64,000 nt of DNA, from the NCBI RefSeq assembly GCF_003428875.1, contig NZ_QQRS01000003.1:333501-397500 (forward strand), written 5' to 3'. Every line of letters begins with the position of its first letter. Position 1 is the stretch's first letter. Positions 1 through 8,790 of this stretch are shown here, piece after piece. Under the pieces are notes generated by a model. That model did no database searches. It had not been told where the DNA came from and worked only from the letters and a program-made list of their open reading frames with translations. The DNA is from Planomicrobium okeanokoites. Lineage in GTDB: Bacteria > Bacillota > Bacilli > Bacillales_A > Planococcaceae. The position numbers and the translations under genes are program-made.

Positions 1-2
1 TC

Positions 3-440
3 ATAATTTTTCTTGTGATGACAGCCGGTGTCTATATGCTGATGCACAAGACCCGTTTTGGGCGCTACGTATACGCACTTGGCAGCAATGAAAAAGCTGC
101 ATTGCTTTCCGCAATTCGAGTCGACCGCATAAAAATCGGTGTCTACACATTGATCGGTTCACTGGTCGGGATAGCTGCAGTTATTGAAACTTCCCGATTG
201 AATTCAATATCTTCTTCCAGTTCCGGAGCTCAATATGAACTGGACGCGATAGCAGCAGTGATTATAGGAGGAACCCGGATGACCGGTGGCCGAGGCAAAA
301 TCATCGGCACACTTTTTGGTGTCCTGATACTTGGGATCCTAAACAATATGATGAACTTGATGAATGTCTCACCTTATCTGCAAGGATTTGTAAAAGGTTT
401 GATCATTATCATTGCAGTAGTTTTCCAAAAGAGAGAATAG
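3..440 (+). CDS. Sugar ABC transporter permease, RbsC-like (5' end cut by window)
   Basis: This is the C-terminal part of an inner-membrane permease of the ribose/galactoside-type ABC family (BPD_transp_2). The reading frame is open from the first bases, so the start lies outside the window. The visible 146 or so residues hold several hydrophobic segments and the family-typical stretch AAVIIGGTRMTGGRGKIIGT, the cytoplasmic loop that contacts the ATPase in this family. The end is normal, with a short tail VVFQKRE. Only 10 bases separate it from a Gfo/Idh/MocA dehydrogenase, so the two are probably one operon for uptake and oxidation of a sugar or polyol such as an inositol; the substrate cannot be read from this fragment. 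Confidence 0.88.
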   Translation: MIFLVMTAGVYMLMHKTRFGRYVYALGSNEKAALLSAIRVDRIKIGVYTLIGSLVGIAAVIETSRLNSISSSSSGAQYELDAIAAVIIGGTRMTGGRGKIIGTLFGVLILGILNNMMNLMNVSPYLQGFVKGLIIIIAVVFQKRE

Positions 441-450
441 GAGTGATCTA

Positions 451-1509
451 ATGGGCATGAAAGTCGGAATCATCGGTTGCGGATCCATTACAAAAATGCG
501 CCATGCGCCGGAATACACAGAAAATCCATATGTGGATGAAATAGTCTTTTACGACAGGAATCTCGACCGGTCGGAAGCATTGGTGGAATTGTTTGGCGGA
601 AGTATCGCCCGCACAGTGGATGAATTATTCGAGGATCCGGATATTATCGCAATCAGTGATTGTTCATCAAATGAAAACCATCACCTTTTTTCAACTAGAG
701 CTTTATTGAGCGGTAAGCATGTCTTATGTGAAAAGCCGATTTCTCTTACTGTGGACCATGCGAAAGAAATCGTGGCTGCACAGAAAAAGTCAGGAAAAAA
801 ACTGATGGTGGACCACAATCAGCGATTTACGCGGGCACATCAAAAGGCGAAAGAGATTATTGAAAAAGAGGAACTTGGTAAAGTCCTGACTTTCCGGACG
901 ACATTCGGCCATTCAGGGCCCGAACAATGGGGGATCAATAAAACCAATTCCACCTGGTTCTTCAAAAAAGAACGCTCAGGATTTGGAGTTGCTGGAGATC
1001 TGGGAATCCACAAAGTCGATTTGATCCATTATCTTCTGGACGATGAAATCGAACAGGTCAGCGCGTTCCATGGTACTTTGGATAAACAGGATGAAAATGG
1101 CAATCCCATCGAAGTCAGTGATAATATCGTGTGCAGCCTGAAAACCAAAAAAGGCAGGCTTGGAACCGCGAGTTTTTCGTGGACACACTACGGGGAAGAA
1201 GATAACAGTACAATCATTTACTGTGAAAAAGGGATTATAAAAATTTACAACAGTGAAGATTATCAGATAGAAGTGCTCACAAAAGACGGCATTAAAGTCA
1301 ATTATCAATTGGAAAGTATACAAACTAATGATAACCAGACAAACAGCGGAGTGATTGACGCTTTCATCGAAAGCATCAGGCTGGACCAGCCGCCGCTCGT
1401 GACTGGAGAAGATGCACTTCTCGCATTGAAGGTGATCCTTGGCATTATGGAAGCGGCTGAAACCGCTGCTGTAGTGAAGATTGAAAAAGAATCTTTGATT
1501 AACTCTTAG
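451..1509 (+). CDS. Gfo/Idh/MocA family NAD(P)-dependent oxidoreductase
   Basis: This 352-residue cytoplasmic dehydrogenase has an N-terminal Rossmann fold (VGIIGCGSI, residues 5-13) and the family motif EKP in HVLCEKPIS, whose lysine is catalytic. The C-terminal alpha/beta domain holds GDLGIHKVDLIHYLL, with the conserved D-x-x-x-H. Length fits the family. The ATG at 451 follows GGAGTGAT. Members oxidise or isomerise sugars, inositols and amino sugars. Its place directly behind a sugar ABC permease suggests it acts on the imported compound, but the substrate is not recognisable. An intrinsic terminator follows at once, so this is the last gene of its operon. Confidence 0.88.
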   Translation: MGMKVGIIGCGSITKMRHAPEYTENPYVDEIVFYDRNLDRSEALVELFGGSIARTVDELFEDPDIIAISDCSSNENHHLFSTRALLSGKHVLCEKPISLTVDHAKEIVAAQKKSGKKLMVDHNQRFTRAHQKAKEIIEKEELGKVLTFRTTFGHSGPEQWGINKTNSTWFFKKERSGFGVAGDLGIHKVDLIHYLLDDEIEQVSAFHGTLDKQDENGNPIEVSDNIVCSLKTKKGRLGTASFSWTHYGEEDNSTIIYCEKGIIKIYNSEDYQIEVLTKDGIKVNYQLESIQTNDNQTNSGVIDAFIESIRLDQPPLVTGEDALLALKVILGIMEAAETAAVVKIEKESLINS

Positions 1510-1519
1510 AGAAATCAGT

Positions 1520-1560
1520 AAAATGACCGCAGCATCCCAATGGTGCTGCGGTCATTTTTA
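1520..1560 (+). terminator. Intrinsic terminator after the sugar permease/dehydrogenase operon
   Basis: A 15-base-pair stem (1520-1534 with 1544-1558, core ATGACCGCAGCA) runs into a T-rich tract just after the stop codon. The stem is flanked by A and T runs, so it could also serve the opposing gene that ends at 1564. Confidence 0.9.
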
Positions 1561-1563
1561 TCT

Positions 1564-2418
1564 TTATCTGCCTTTGCCGAAAAGCATCCAGGGCGATGGC
1601 AGATTAAAAGGATGGCCATCAGGCAGTGTGGAAGCTTGCTGCTTTGTTAAATCCATCCATACATGTGCGTCCTTCCGGAGCTTCGAAGCCAGCTGTTCCT
1701 GGGCAAGCGCGATTGTTTCCCAAAGACCCGGCTGATCCATCAAATCGTCAAACGGATAGACTGCCTGCAAGTAATAATATTTTTTGAAATCTTTCTTTGT
1801 AATCAAAACCCGATCTCCTTTGGGGTTCACAAAAAAATTCCAATCGGCAATTTGTCTATCCTCAAACATTTCCTCGGATGCCGGGAATGGATAATAGCAT
1901 TCATAAGGAAAAACAGCTGAAGATTCAACGAATAATTTGCGAAGCCATTGTCGTTTCATTGATACATCCTCCAGTCTCTCCCAGGGAGTGCCGCCGCTTT
2001 TCAGTGAAGAAATATTTAAAGCCGACGCCCCGTAGCTGATATGCTTCTCAGCGAGACCGATTTTTTTCAGCACACGCTGGGCAGGGATATTTTCTTCCTG
2101 TGTATTGGCGCCGACCCATTTTATGTCAGGGAGCTTGAAAGCTTCATCCAGCACCTGAGACATTAAACTGGTTGATAAATCATTGCCGCGGAAGCGGAGA
2201 TCGCTGCGCATGCGTCCGAGCATCGCATATTGTTTGGCGAATATGGACAAGCCGCCCACACTGACTAATTGATCGTTTGCAAAAAGTCCGAAAAGTTTAT
2301 TGTTCCCCGTCGAAATTCGGTCGAATACACGGATCACGTAATCGTCATCGATACCGGTCTCCATTGCTCTCAATTTCGGCAGATCTTCTTTCGTTAAAGG
2401 GCGAATCATCTTTTCCAC
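1564..2418 (-). CDS. GNAT family N-acetyltransferase
   Basis: The 284-residue product starts with a GNAT-like fold: MIRPLTKEDLPKLRAME near the N-terminus, a central beta-strand segment (VSVGGLSIFAKQYAMLGRMR), and the motif RFRGNDLSTSLMSQVL, which corresponds to the acetyl-CoA binding R-x-x-G-x-G/A loop. The motif is degenerate. About 140 further residues form a C-terminal part I do not recognise. The GTG at 2418 is chosen because AGGGAG lies 9 bases upstream; a TTG at 2442 has no such site. It would transfer an acyl group from acyl-CoA to an unknown small molecule or protein. It converges on the terminator at 1520-1560. Confidence 0.72.
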   Translation of the reverse strand: MEKMIRPLTKEDLPKLRAMETGIDDDYVIRVFDRISTGNNKLFGLFANDQLVSVGGLSIFAKQYAMLGRMRSDLRFRGNDLSTSLMSQVLDEAFKLPDIKWVGANTQEENIPAQRVLKKIGLAEKHISYGASALNISSLKSGGTPWERLEDVSMKRQWLRKLFVESSAVFPYECYYPFPASEEMFEDRQIADWNFFVNPKGDRVLITKKDFKKYYYLQAVYPFDDLMDQPGLWETIALAQEQLASKLRKDAHVWMDLTKQQASTLPDGHPFNLPSPWMLFGKGR

Positions 2419-2759
2419 TGTTCGACACTCCCTGCTGCTCAATATTTATTCAATTATATATGCTTGATATTGATAGCGCATTTTATAAGACTGTGAAAAA
2501 TAGTGAATTCCGATCTTTAATTACTTCGAACTACGAAGGAAGTGTTTAGGGAGTCGAAATAATTACATGCGTCTTGTACTATAGTCCTGCAAAAAAATAG
2601 AAAAAATAAAATATCCATTACTAAAGAATTGAAAATTCAAAATACATTTACAATTAAAATTCTCTTTGCTATGCTGATTTAAATTTAAGTCACATAAGGA
2701 AAGGAGAGGCAAAAATCTAAAGATGCACAAATAATAAATGGGAAAAGGAGCGGGTTTTA
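2419..2759. other. Intergenic region between divergent GNAT and M14 peptidase genes
   Basis: This AT-rich 340-base stretch separates two divergently transcribed genes. It holds the promoter listed at 2647-2675 and the Shine-Dalgarno AAGGAG just before 2760. A short hairpin-like sequence with arms ACTTCG and CGAAG lies near 2521-2541. I find no supported gene in it. Confidence 0.6.
2647..2675 (+). promoter_or_regulatory. Predicted SigA promoter of the M14 peptidase gene
   Basis: A -35 box TTTACA (2647-2652) and a -10 box TATGCT (2670-2675) are separated by exactly 17 bases and lie about 85 bases upstream of the start codon. The -35 matches 5 of 6 consensus bases and the -10 matches 4 of 6. 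Confidence 0.55.
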
Positions 2760-3956
2760 TTGAAAAAGAATTGGGCGGGTACATTGGGCGTTTTGGGATT
2801 ATGCACGGCACTGGCGATGCCGGTTTACGCGGTTGAAAATGAAGCGAAGCCGGATACGCATCATCATGATTACGGAATTTCAGGATTTATCGATCATGCG
2901 GAATTGACTAAAACATTGCTGCAGCTGGAAGCGAAAAGCAAAGGCGCAGTCCAAGTGGAAGTTGCGGGGCAATCATTCAATGGCCTTGATATCTATACAG
3001 CACGAGTCGGTACAGGCGATAAAGTCCTGTTGATCCAAAGCGAAATCCACGGTAATGAGAAAACAGGGACAGTCGCAATTCTGAACTTGCTGAAGAGCCT
3101 TTCCAATAATTCCAAACAAACCAAAGAGCTTCTTGAAGAAGTGACGATCGTCTTCATGCCGATGATGAATCCTGATGCATCCGAGGCGGATAAACGCCGC
3201 AACAGCATGACCTGGTCGGATGTGGTCGATGCATATCCGCAATTGTCGGGGGCATCACCATCTTGGAATTATTATGATCGCGGCGTCAGCCAAAGTTATG
3301 ATTACGCTGCCAATCCGGGCTTTGATGTAAACCGGGATTTCAACCCTGATCTGGATTATGTGCCGGAAGCGGCGGATTTCCCAGGTTCATCCGATCAGCC
3401 GGGCTGGTTCATCACTCCTGAATCGCAAACGTCCCGCGATGTTTACAAATCACTGCAGGATGAATTTGGCGAAGTCGATGTGTTCGTCGATCTACACCAC
3501 CAAGGACTCTACTATGTAGATGGCACGCCAGATCCGGTGACATTGTCATTGTCAGCCCAATTCGTTCCAGATCCAAACACGCCTGAAGGTGCAAAATACG
3601 CCGAATACGCTGACACCTACGATTATGATTTTTCACGCCAGTTAAATCTATTGGCTTATAACGAATTGCAGTCGTACGGTGAATCGAAATTCACGAACAT
3701 CTCACTTTATTCGCAGGGCCTGGATCTTCCAGGAACTGCACTTGGTTCTTATGCGCTGAATGGCAGCGGGACAGTCCTATTTGAAGTCAGAGGACAGACA
3801 CAGATGATGGGCCAGAAAGAAAAAGGGCAATTATCCAAATCTGTCGAGCGTGGACTTTCCGCAATCATTGAAGGCGTTGCTGATGGTTCAGTGAATGATC
3901 TCAATCCGGAAGATTATGAAGACATCCCGTTGACGGCATACCGTCCATCCAATTAA
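2760..3956 (+). CDS. Secreted M14-family zinc carboxypeptidase
   Basis: The 398-residue protein has a signal peptide (MKKNW, a hydrophobic core, and a likely cut after VYA at residue 24). A peptidase M14 domain follows. The zinc ligands H97 and E100 sit in EIHGNEKTG. A later DLHHQGLY supplies the third ligand histidine, and VLFEVRGQT carries the catalytic glutamate. NPDASEADKRRN matches the substrate-binding asparagine/arginine region of the family. It probably cleaves C-terminal residues from peptides or cell-wall peptides outside the cell. The TTG start is supported by AAGGAG about 10 bases upstream. It has its own promoter and terminator, so it looks monocistronic. Confidence 0.87.
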   Translation: MKKNWAGTLGVLGLCTALAMPVYAVENEAKPDTHHHDYGISGFIDHAELTKTLLQLEAKSKGAVQVEVAGQSFNGLDIYTARVGTGDKVLLIQSEIHGNEKTGTVAILNLLKSLSNNSKQTKELLEEVTIVFMPMMNPDASEADKRRNSMTWSDVVDAYPQLSGASPSWNYYDRGVSQSYDYAANPGFDVNRDFNPDLDYVPEAADFPGSSDQPGWFITPESQTSRDVYKSLQDEFGEVDVFVDLHHQGLYYVDGTPDPVTLSLSAQFVPDPNTPEGAKYAEYADTYDYDFSRQLNLLAYNELQSYGESKFTNISLYSQGLDLPGTALGSYALNGSGTVLFEVRGQTQMMGQKEKGQLSKSVERGLSAIIEGVADGSVNDLNPEDYEDIPLTAYRPSN

Positions 3957-3966
3957 ATATGAAAGG

Positions 3967-3998
3967 AAAAGCCGCCGGTTTATATCGGCGGCTTTTTC
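3967..3998 (+). terminator. Intrinsic terminator of the M14 peptidase gene
   Basis: Stem GCCGCCG (3971-3977) with CGGCGGC (3986-3992), extended by A/T pairs and followed by TTTTT. Confidence 0.9.
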
Positions 3999-4076
3999 TG
4001 TTTTCGTTGAATTAGCGACTAATGAAGCTTGAATCCGGGTATGAATAGTTATAAAAAGGATGCGAGGAGCGGTTTG

Positions 4077-4826
4077 GTGGTTAAAGAAAACACGAAAGTC
4101 GGCATAGCGCTGCTGCTGTTGTTGGGAGGATTAGCGATTGCTGGCCTATTCATCGTCTTGTTTGCAGAATTGGCAGATGAGGTGATGAGCCAGGAATTCG
4201 GTATATTCGACAGCTTTATCATAAATCTTATATTAGTGAATCAAAGCCACACGATGGATTTGATAATGGTTTTTATCACTGAATTGGGATCAGTCTGGTT
4301 TCTGGGGACGCTGTCATTGATCATCGTTTTGGCCTTGTGGTTCAAGGGGAAAGACAGATGGGGAGCTCTGTTCTTCATCATAGCAGTTGGCGGGGGTGGC
4401 CTGTTGACTACTCTTCTTAAGCATTTCTACGGCAGGGAACGCCCGTCGATCAATGAGGAAATTGATGCGGTCGGTTTCAGTTTTCCAAGTGGCCATTCAA
4501 TGGGCTCGCTGATCTTTTACGGTTTTGTCATATTCCTGATTATCAGAGGGCCACAAAAAGAGTGGATTAAATGGGCAGTTTCCATTAGCCTTGCCGTGCT
4601 GGTCGTGTTGATCGGTACGAGCCGCATCTATCTTGGCGCCCATTTTCCCAGTGATGTTGCGGCAGGCTACATAGCTGGCATCATATGGCTGCTTCTGTGT
4701 CTGACAGCTCTGGAGTGGATCTCCTGGCAGACAGGCAGCCATATCAGACCGGTCAAAGGGTTGAGGAATATGCTGAAATCCGGCTTGCGCATGGCAAAAG
4801 GCAAAGCAGGCAATTTGAAAAGATAA
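4077..4826 (+). CDS. PAP2-family membrane phosphatase
   Basis: This 249-residue membrane protein carries all three acid-phosphatase motifs of the PAP2 superfamily. K115 to P123 lie in KHFYGRERP, the PSGH box is at 137-140 with catalytic H140, and SRIYLGAHFPSD gives S182, R183, H189 and D193. About six membrane segments alternate with these motifs. Relatives dephosphorylate undecaprenyl pyrophosphate, phosphatidylglycerophosphate or phosphatidic acid on the outer face of the membrane; which one applies cannot be told. The GTG at 4077 is chosen because AGGAG lies 7 bases upstream; in-frame ATG 4041 and TTG 4029 lack a site. The next gene is a polyphosphate kinase, 150 bases on. Confidence 0.85.
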   Translation: MVKENTKVGIALLLLLGGLAIAGLFIVLFAELADEVMSQEFGIFDSFIINLILVNQSHTMDLIMVFITELGSVWFLGTLSLIIVLALWFKGKDRWGALFFIIAVGGGGLLTTLLKHFYGRERPSINEEIDAVGFSFPSGHSMGSLIFYGFVIFLIIRGPQKEWIKWAVSISLAVLVVLIGTSRIYLGAHFPSDVAAGYIAGIIWLLLCLTALEWISWQTGSHIRPVKGLRNMLKSGLRMAKGKAGNLKR

Positions 4827-4976
4827 TGAGGCACTGGAATGGAACCATCGCAGATGCTGGTTGCTGTGTACCGGTTCTTTTCCAGTTTTACAATCGATTG
4901 AATCGAGATGCTCCACTGACGAATCGGGAAGTGGGGAAGTCATACGGATATCAACAAATAGGATGGGGGCTTTAAG

Positions 4977-5846
4977 ATGTATATCGACAAATATCGGATC
5001 AAACCTGATGAAAAGATAAAGCTGAAAGGTTTTGGCACCTCTGATGATAAGGGCTATGATCTTGAAGAGCTTGAAAAGGAATTGATTCCAAAGGCGGTCG
5101 AGAAGTTGAAAGATCTCCATTTGAAATTGAATGCCGAAGAAGAAAAAGGCATCCTGGTTGTCCTGCAGGCAATGGATGCGGCAGGCAAAGATGAGGCAAT
5201 TTCATATATCTTTTCGAATTTGAATGCACAGGGCTTGAAGACACTGACACTCGGGAAACCTTCTGAAACAGAGCTGGGCCATGACTACCTTTGGCGTATC
5301 CATGATGGCCTGCCGGCGAGAGGGGAAATCGGCATTTTGAATCGGTCACATTATGAAGAAGTGATCGCTCCGAGAGTCCATGACCTTCTCGGAGAAGAAC
5401 CATTGCCTGATGAACTCATAGACGAAAAAATATGGGAAACCCGTTTTCGCCAGATCAATGATTTTGAACGGTATTTAAGCGAGAATGGTTTTCCTGTAGT
5501 GAAATTCTTCTTCAACGTTTCAAAAGAAGAGCAGCGTAAGCGATTGTTGGAGCGAATGAAAGATCCGCAGAAAAACTGGGAGTTCTCATTCAGTGATGTG
5601 GAAGAACGCGAACATTGGGATGATTATCAGGAAATTTTCGAAGATATGCTGAACCACACTTCAACAGAGTACGCGCCTTGGTACGTGCTTCCTGCCGACA
5701 ATGAGCAATATTCAAGGTATATAATAGCGGAAGTCATGAATAATCTTTTATCCGAACTGGATCCGCAGTTTCCGGTAATCAGTGATGAAGAACAGGATAA
5801 GCTTAATGAATATATCGAGAAGCTGGAAGCGGAAGGCGAAGAATAA
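4977..5846 (+). CDS. Polyphosphate kinase 2 family protein (PPK2)
   Basis: The 289-residue protein matches the PPK2 core. A Walker A loop MDAAGKDEAI lies at residues 66-75, and a lid region NRSHYEEVIAPRVHDLL follows, then KFFFNVSKEEQRKRLLERMKDPQKNWEFS, which is typical of the family. PPK2 enzymes move phosphate between polyphosphate and nucleotides (polyP + NDP or AMP); the phosphorylated nucleotide cannot be judged by eye. The ATG at 4977 follows a G-rich GGATGGGGG. It ends in an acidic tail. It shares its terminator with the convergent downstream gene and follows a PAP2 phosphatase in the same orientation, so the two may be cotranscribed. Confidence 0.87.
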   Translation: MYIDKYRIKPDEKIKLKGFGTSDDKGYDLEELEKELIPKAVEKLKDLHLKLNAEEEKGILVVLQAMDAAGKDEAISYIFSNLNAQGLKTLTLGKPSETELGHDYLWRIHDGLPARGEIGILNRSHYEEVIAPRVHDLLGEEPLPDELIDEKIWETRFRQINDFERYLSENGFPVVKFFFNVSKEEQRKRLLERMKDPQKNWEFSFSDVEEREHWDDYQEIFEDMLNHTSTEYAPWYVLPADNEQYSRYIIAEVMNNLLSELDPQFPVISDEEQDKLNEYIEKLEAEGEE

Positions 5847-5861
5847 GTGCTGTTGATTGAG

Positions 5862-5896
5862 AAAAGGCTGTCCGGAGTTTTCCGGACAGCCTTTTT
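5862..5896. terminator. Bidirectional intrinsic terminator
   Basis: A 15-base-pair stem (5862-5876 with 5881-5895, core GGCTGTCCGGA) with a 4-base loop is flanked by A and T runs. It can end both the ppk2 transcript and the convergent oxidoreductase gene, whose stop codon overlaps its edge. Confidence 0.92.
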
Positions 5897-6960
5897 CAAT
5901 CTTCTTTTTGTGCTGTATATTTTCTGATGGCCGGTAAAATTTCGTTGCCGATGATTTCGATATTCTTCATGAGACGATCGAAAGGTACGCCACCGAAATC
6001 CATTTGGCCGATATAGCGCTGATGGCCGAATAATTCGTACTGATAGAGTATCTTCTCAATGACTTGTTGAGGACTGCCGATATTCATGACACTCTGGCTG
6101 TCAGCACCGTGCATGAATTGATATTCAGGAAAACCACGGCCGTTTGTCACTTTCATCCCTTCATTGATATGGGGATAATATTCCTGAAGCGCCTGCTGGC
6201 TAGTTTCAGCCACATGGAAAAAGCCGGCAGTGGCAACGGGCAGAGCGGCGGAGTCGAAGCCGTTTTCGTCAGCCGCTTCGCGATATGCATCAATGGTTTG
6301 CTTGAAACTTACCGCAGGACCACCCAGCATTGCCAGGAACATCGGAACACCCGCATGTCCGGCTTTAATGGCGCTTGGCGGTGAGCCGCCGACAGCGCGC
6401 CAAATTGGCATCGTACCGCCGTGAGGACGAGGAATCACTTCAGCATCACGCAGAGGTGATCGGAAACGGCCGTTCCAATCGAGCGATTCTTCCTGGCTGA
6501 TTTTCAGCAGTAACTCGAATTTCTCTTCGTATAATTCTTCATAATAACGGATGTCATAGCCGAGCAGTTCAAATAGGCCGATACGTGATGCCCTTCCGGC
6601 TACCAGTTCTGCACGCCCATTGGAGATAAGGTCAATCGTTGCAAAATCTTCAAACACACGAACCGGATCGGATGTGGATATGATGGTGGAAGAACTTGCA
6701 ATCTTGATATTGTTTGTTGCTTGCGCGATGGCGGCGAGCACAACGCTATGGGCCTGTGTTGTGAAATACTCCTGATGGCTTTCACCGACACTGAAAAAGT
6801 CCAGTCCAGCTTCGTCAGCAAGCTTTGCCAACTCAATAATTTCATGCAGCCGCTGGCCGGCGGGTATTCTCTCTTTAGTGTGTGGATCTGGAATATGGTC
6901 GCCCAATGTGTACAGACCGAATTCCAACCCTTTCTTCTGATTGATGCGATATTTTTCCAA
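5896..6960 (-). CDS. LLM-class flavin-dependent oxidoreductase (luciferase-like)
   Basis: The roughly 354-residue product has the TIM-barrel signature of bacterial luciferase-like monooxygenases: EFGLYTLGDH at the N-terminus, GLDFFSVGESH, IASSSTIISTSDPVRVFEDFATIDLISNGR in pieces, and ELVAGRASR. Such enzymes use reduced FMN or F420 to oxidise a small substrate, which is unknown here. TTG at 6960 is preferred: the AAAGGGTG Shine-Dalgarno is 5 bases upstream, whereas an upstream in-frame GTG at 6969 lies within that site. The gene is flanked by terminators and looks monocistronic. Confidence 0.85.
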   Translation of the reverse strand: MEKYRINQKKGLEFGLYTLGDHIPDPHTKERIPAGQRLHEIIELAKLADEAGLDFFSVGESHQEYFTTQAHSVVLAAIAQATNNIKIASSSTIISTSDPVRVFEDFATIDLISNGRAELVAGRASRIGLFELLGYDIRYYEELYEEKFELLLKISQEESLDWNGRFRSPLRDAEVIPRPHGGTMPIWRAVGGSPPSAIKAGHAGVPMFLAMLGGPAVSFKQTIDAYREAADENGFDSAALPVATAGFFHVAETSQQALQEYYPHINEGMKVTNGRGFPEYQFMHGADSQSVMNIGSPQQVIEKILYQYELFGHQRYIGQMDFGGVPFDRLMKNIEIIGNEILPAIRKYTAQKED

Positions 6961-7043
6961 ATGAAACACCCTTTCTGGAATCTATTATGCAATAAGTTTT
7001 CAGGAGATGCTGAATTCGTGCTCGGATATTACATGAAGAATGC

Positions 7044-7076
7044 AAAAAAGCCGCTTCCTTTAACAGAAGAAGCGGC
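7044..7076 (-). terminator. Intrinsic terminator of the 28-codon gene
   Basis: Stem GCCGCTTC (7050-7057) with GAAGCGGC (7069-7076). On the minus strand it is followed by a run of six T. It lies 30 bases past the stop of the small gene at 7107-7193, which supports that gene being transcribed. Confidence 0.82.
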
Positions 7077-7106
7077 TTCATATGCAAGAATATTTTTACT
7101 GCGGCC

Positions 7107-7193
7107 CTAGAAGAACAACAGGTTCAGTATAATCGTCAGGATAATGGACAGTATTATGGATATGATTAAACTTCCCATACAGGACATGCGCAT
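7107..7193 (-). CDS. 28-residue hydrophobic small membrane protein
   Basis: The open frame encodes 28 residues: MRMSCMGS followed by one long hydrophobic stretch of I, L, T and S ending NLLFF. An AAGGTGGG ribosome site lies 7 bases before the ATG, and a clean terminator follows. A single transmembrane helix fills almost all of the protein, with no charged tail. I do not recognise a named family; small hydrophobic peptides of this kind are common in Bacillales and often escape annotation. Whether it is a stand-alone membrane peptide or a toxin-like one is not visible from sequence. Confidence 0.6.
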   Translation of the reverse strand: MRMSCMGSLIISIILSIILTIILNLLFF

Positions 7194-7260
7194 AAGGATC
7201 CCACCTTCTTGGCTGATAACCTTTCTTTACCCTGATGCATGGGAACAATAAACCATTCGT

Positions 7261-8478
7261 TTATTGGCGCAGCAGGTAATCATTGTCGTATAGGAAACCG
7301 CTGCTGATATCGATAAAAAGAAAACTGTCCGCAGACAAAGGATAGCTGAAAGTACGGACAATATCGCCGGTCTCAATATCTGAGTACGTATCAGATAAAA
7401 TTCCTTTGGACCATTTTTTCATTCGCATGATGTTTTCGAGGAAATAAGGACGGAAAGCCCAATGGGAGCCTTTATGTTCAGCTTCAATTTGCCAGTAATC
7501 TCCCCGTTTTTGATAATTGGAAGAAATCTGCTGGCCATTGGAATTGCAGATATACATCCTGAAGCTTTCACGGTCAAACGGTCCTTCCAATAGTTTCAAA
7601 AAGTCATCTGCATACTCTGGACCAGACCATCCCGGGGCCGCCTTTTTCAAGATATCTTCGCATGCAATTGAAAATTCAAGGCATTTTGCCAATAATGATT
7701 TTTCCATGTCGATGAAGTTTTGTATGCTTTCGCCCACATTTACCTGAAGTGAATTATTGGACAGCAGATTGAAATCAGGTTTTGCCAGGTAATACCCCTG
7801 GTAATAATGGCCCCCATGTTTCCACGCAAACTGAAGCTGATAATCGTCTTCGATATGTTCGTAGGACAGCTTGGCGCCTATGCGGCGTGCCAGCAGGGAA
7901 AGGGAATAGACGATATCCTGGAAAACATCCGGTCGATTGGTGCGGATGACTGTCGTGTCGATTTTCAGGATATCAGGTTTTAATTGACGGATGCGGTCAA
8001 TGTTGGAGCTTTTGGCACCCACGTGATCGACAGCTATTTGGATTCCGTAGGTTTTGTAATACAGCAAAAGGTGATTGAGGGATTCAAAATCCTCTTCGAA
8101 TGCGTGCTCTGTGATTTCCAGCACGATCCGCTTAAGGGAAAATCCTTTTGCTTCAAATTCCTGCAGTGTACTGATGAATTCCTCACCGCCATTAAGCAGC
8201 AATTGCTTGGCATCGCGGTAGAGAAATAGTCTGCAGCCGTTGCCGTTATCCAGCATTTCGGCCATCGCCAGCTTAAGGAGGTGGGTATCGACTTCAACTT
8301 TAAACTCATCCGGCACATCCGGATTCTGAAAAAAATGACCCAGGCTTAGCCACTCGCCGTTGTGTTTGAACCTGCCACGCACTTCGTATCCGATAATGGT
8401 ATGTTTGACAGCACTGACAATCGGCTGGAATACAGGTTTTACATTTTGAAGATTTTCAAGAACCAGCAATGGGTCCAT
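7261..8478 (-). CDS. ykuI: EAL-domain protein YkuI, probable non-catalytic c-di-GMP sensor
   Basis: The 405-residue protein matches B. subtilis YkuI in length and layout: an EAL domain (about residues 10-250) and a C-terminal PAS-like YkuI_C domain (about 260-405). The signature EAL is replaced by EVR (residues 32-34), and the DDFG metal site is DHVG (151-154). LEITEH (120-125) and K172 are kept. YkuI is known to bind c-di-GMP without detected hydrolysis, and the altered metal residues fit a sensor role here too. The ATG at 8478 follows AAAGGAGG. It has no partner gene nearby, but a second c-di-GMP protein lies at 23.4 kb. Confidence 0.88.
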   Translation of the reverse strand: MDPLLVLENLQNVKPVFQPIVSAVKHTIIGYEVRGRFKHNGEWLSLGHFFQNPDVPDEFKVEVDTHLLKLAMAEMLDNGNGCRLFLYRDAKQLLLNGGEEFISTLQEFEAKGFSLKRIVLEITEHAFEEDFESLNHLLLYYKTYGIQIAVDHVGAKSSNIDRIRQLKPDILKIDTTVIRTNRPDVFQDIVYSLSLLARRIGAKLSYEHIEDDYQLQFAWKHGGHYYQGYYLAKPDFNLLSNNSLQVNVGESIQNFIDMEKSLLAKCLEFSIACEDILKKAAPGWSGPEYADDFLKLLEGPFDRESFRMYICNSNGQQISSNYQKRGDYWQIEAEHKGSHWAFRPYFLENIMRMKKWSKGILSDTYSDIETGDIVRTFSYPLSADSFLFIDISSGFLYDNDYLLRQ

Positions 8479-8740
8479 ATCGTTTGCCTCCTTTGGCTCG
8501 AAACATCCGCTTTCTGAAAAAGGGGTATCAGTATATTGTGATGGATCTGGGTAATCTGCAGTAAAAAGGGAATGTGAAAACTTCCTGAATACTTAATCAG
8601 GTCTATGAATCCTATTCTGTATTTCAACCATTTTCTCCTGCAATGAACAGTTGGTAAACCTGTTAAATGGAAACTCCATATGTCTTAATGCCCTGAAAAA
8701 CCGCTTATAAAAAAACCTGTGAAAGTTTGAACGGTAAAGC

Positions 8741-8769
8741 TTGCAAAGCACATCAGCTTTGCCTATAAT
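8741..8769 (+). promoter_or_regulatory. SigA promoter upstream of yitT-like gene
   Basis: TTGCAA (8741-8746) and a perfect TATAAT (8764-8769) are separated by 17 bases. Transcription should begin near 8776, leaving a leader of about 117 bases before the start codon at 8893. The remaining sequence back to 8479 shows no gene I can support. Confidence 0.75.
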
Positions 8770-8790
8770 TTGAAACATTGTGTCAGGAAA

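Noticed and set aside
1523..1735. Plus-strand open frame opposite the GNAT gene end
   Set aside because: It begins inside the terminator hairpin and lies antisense to a well supported gene; no ribosome site.
2563..2811. Minus-strand frame over the promoter of the M14 peptidase
   Set aside because: Covers the promoter and signal peptide region of the real gene; composition is of low complexity.
4827..4976. Possible extra small gene between PAP2 and PPK2
   Set aside because: Frames there overlap the PAP2 end out of frame and lack ribosome sites and family features.
4497..5120. 207-codon minus-strand frame across the PAP2/PPK2 junction
   Set aside because: Antisense to two genes with intact catalytic motifs; no start signal.
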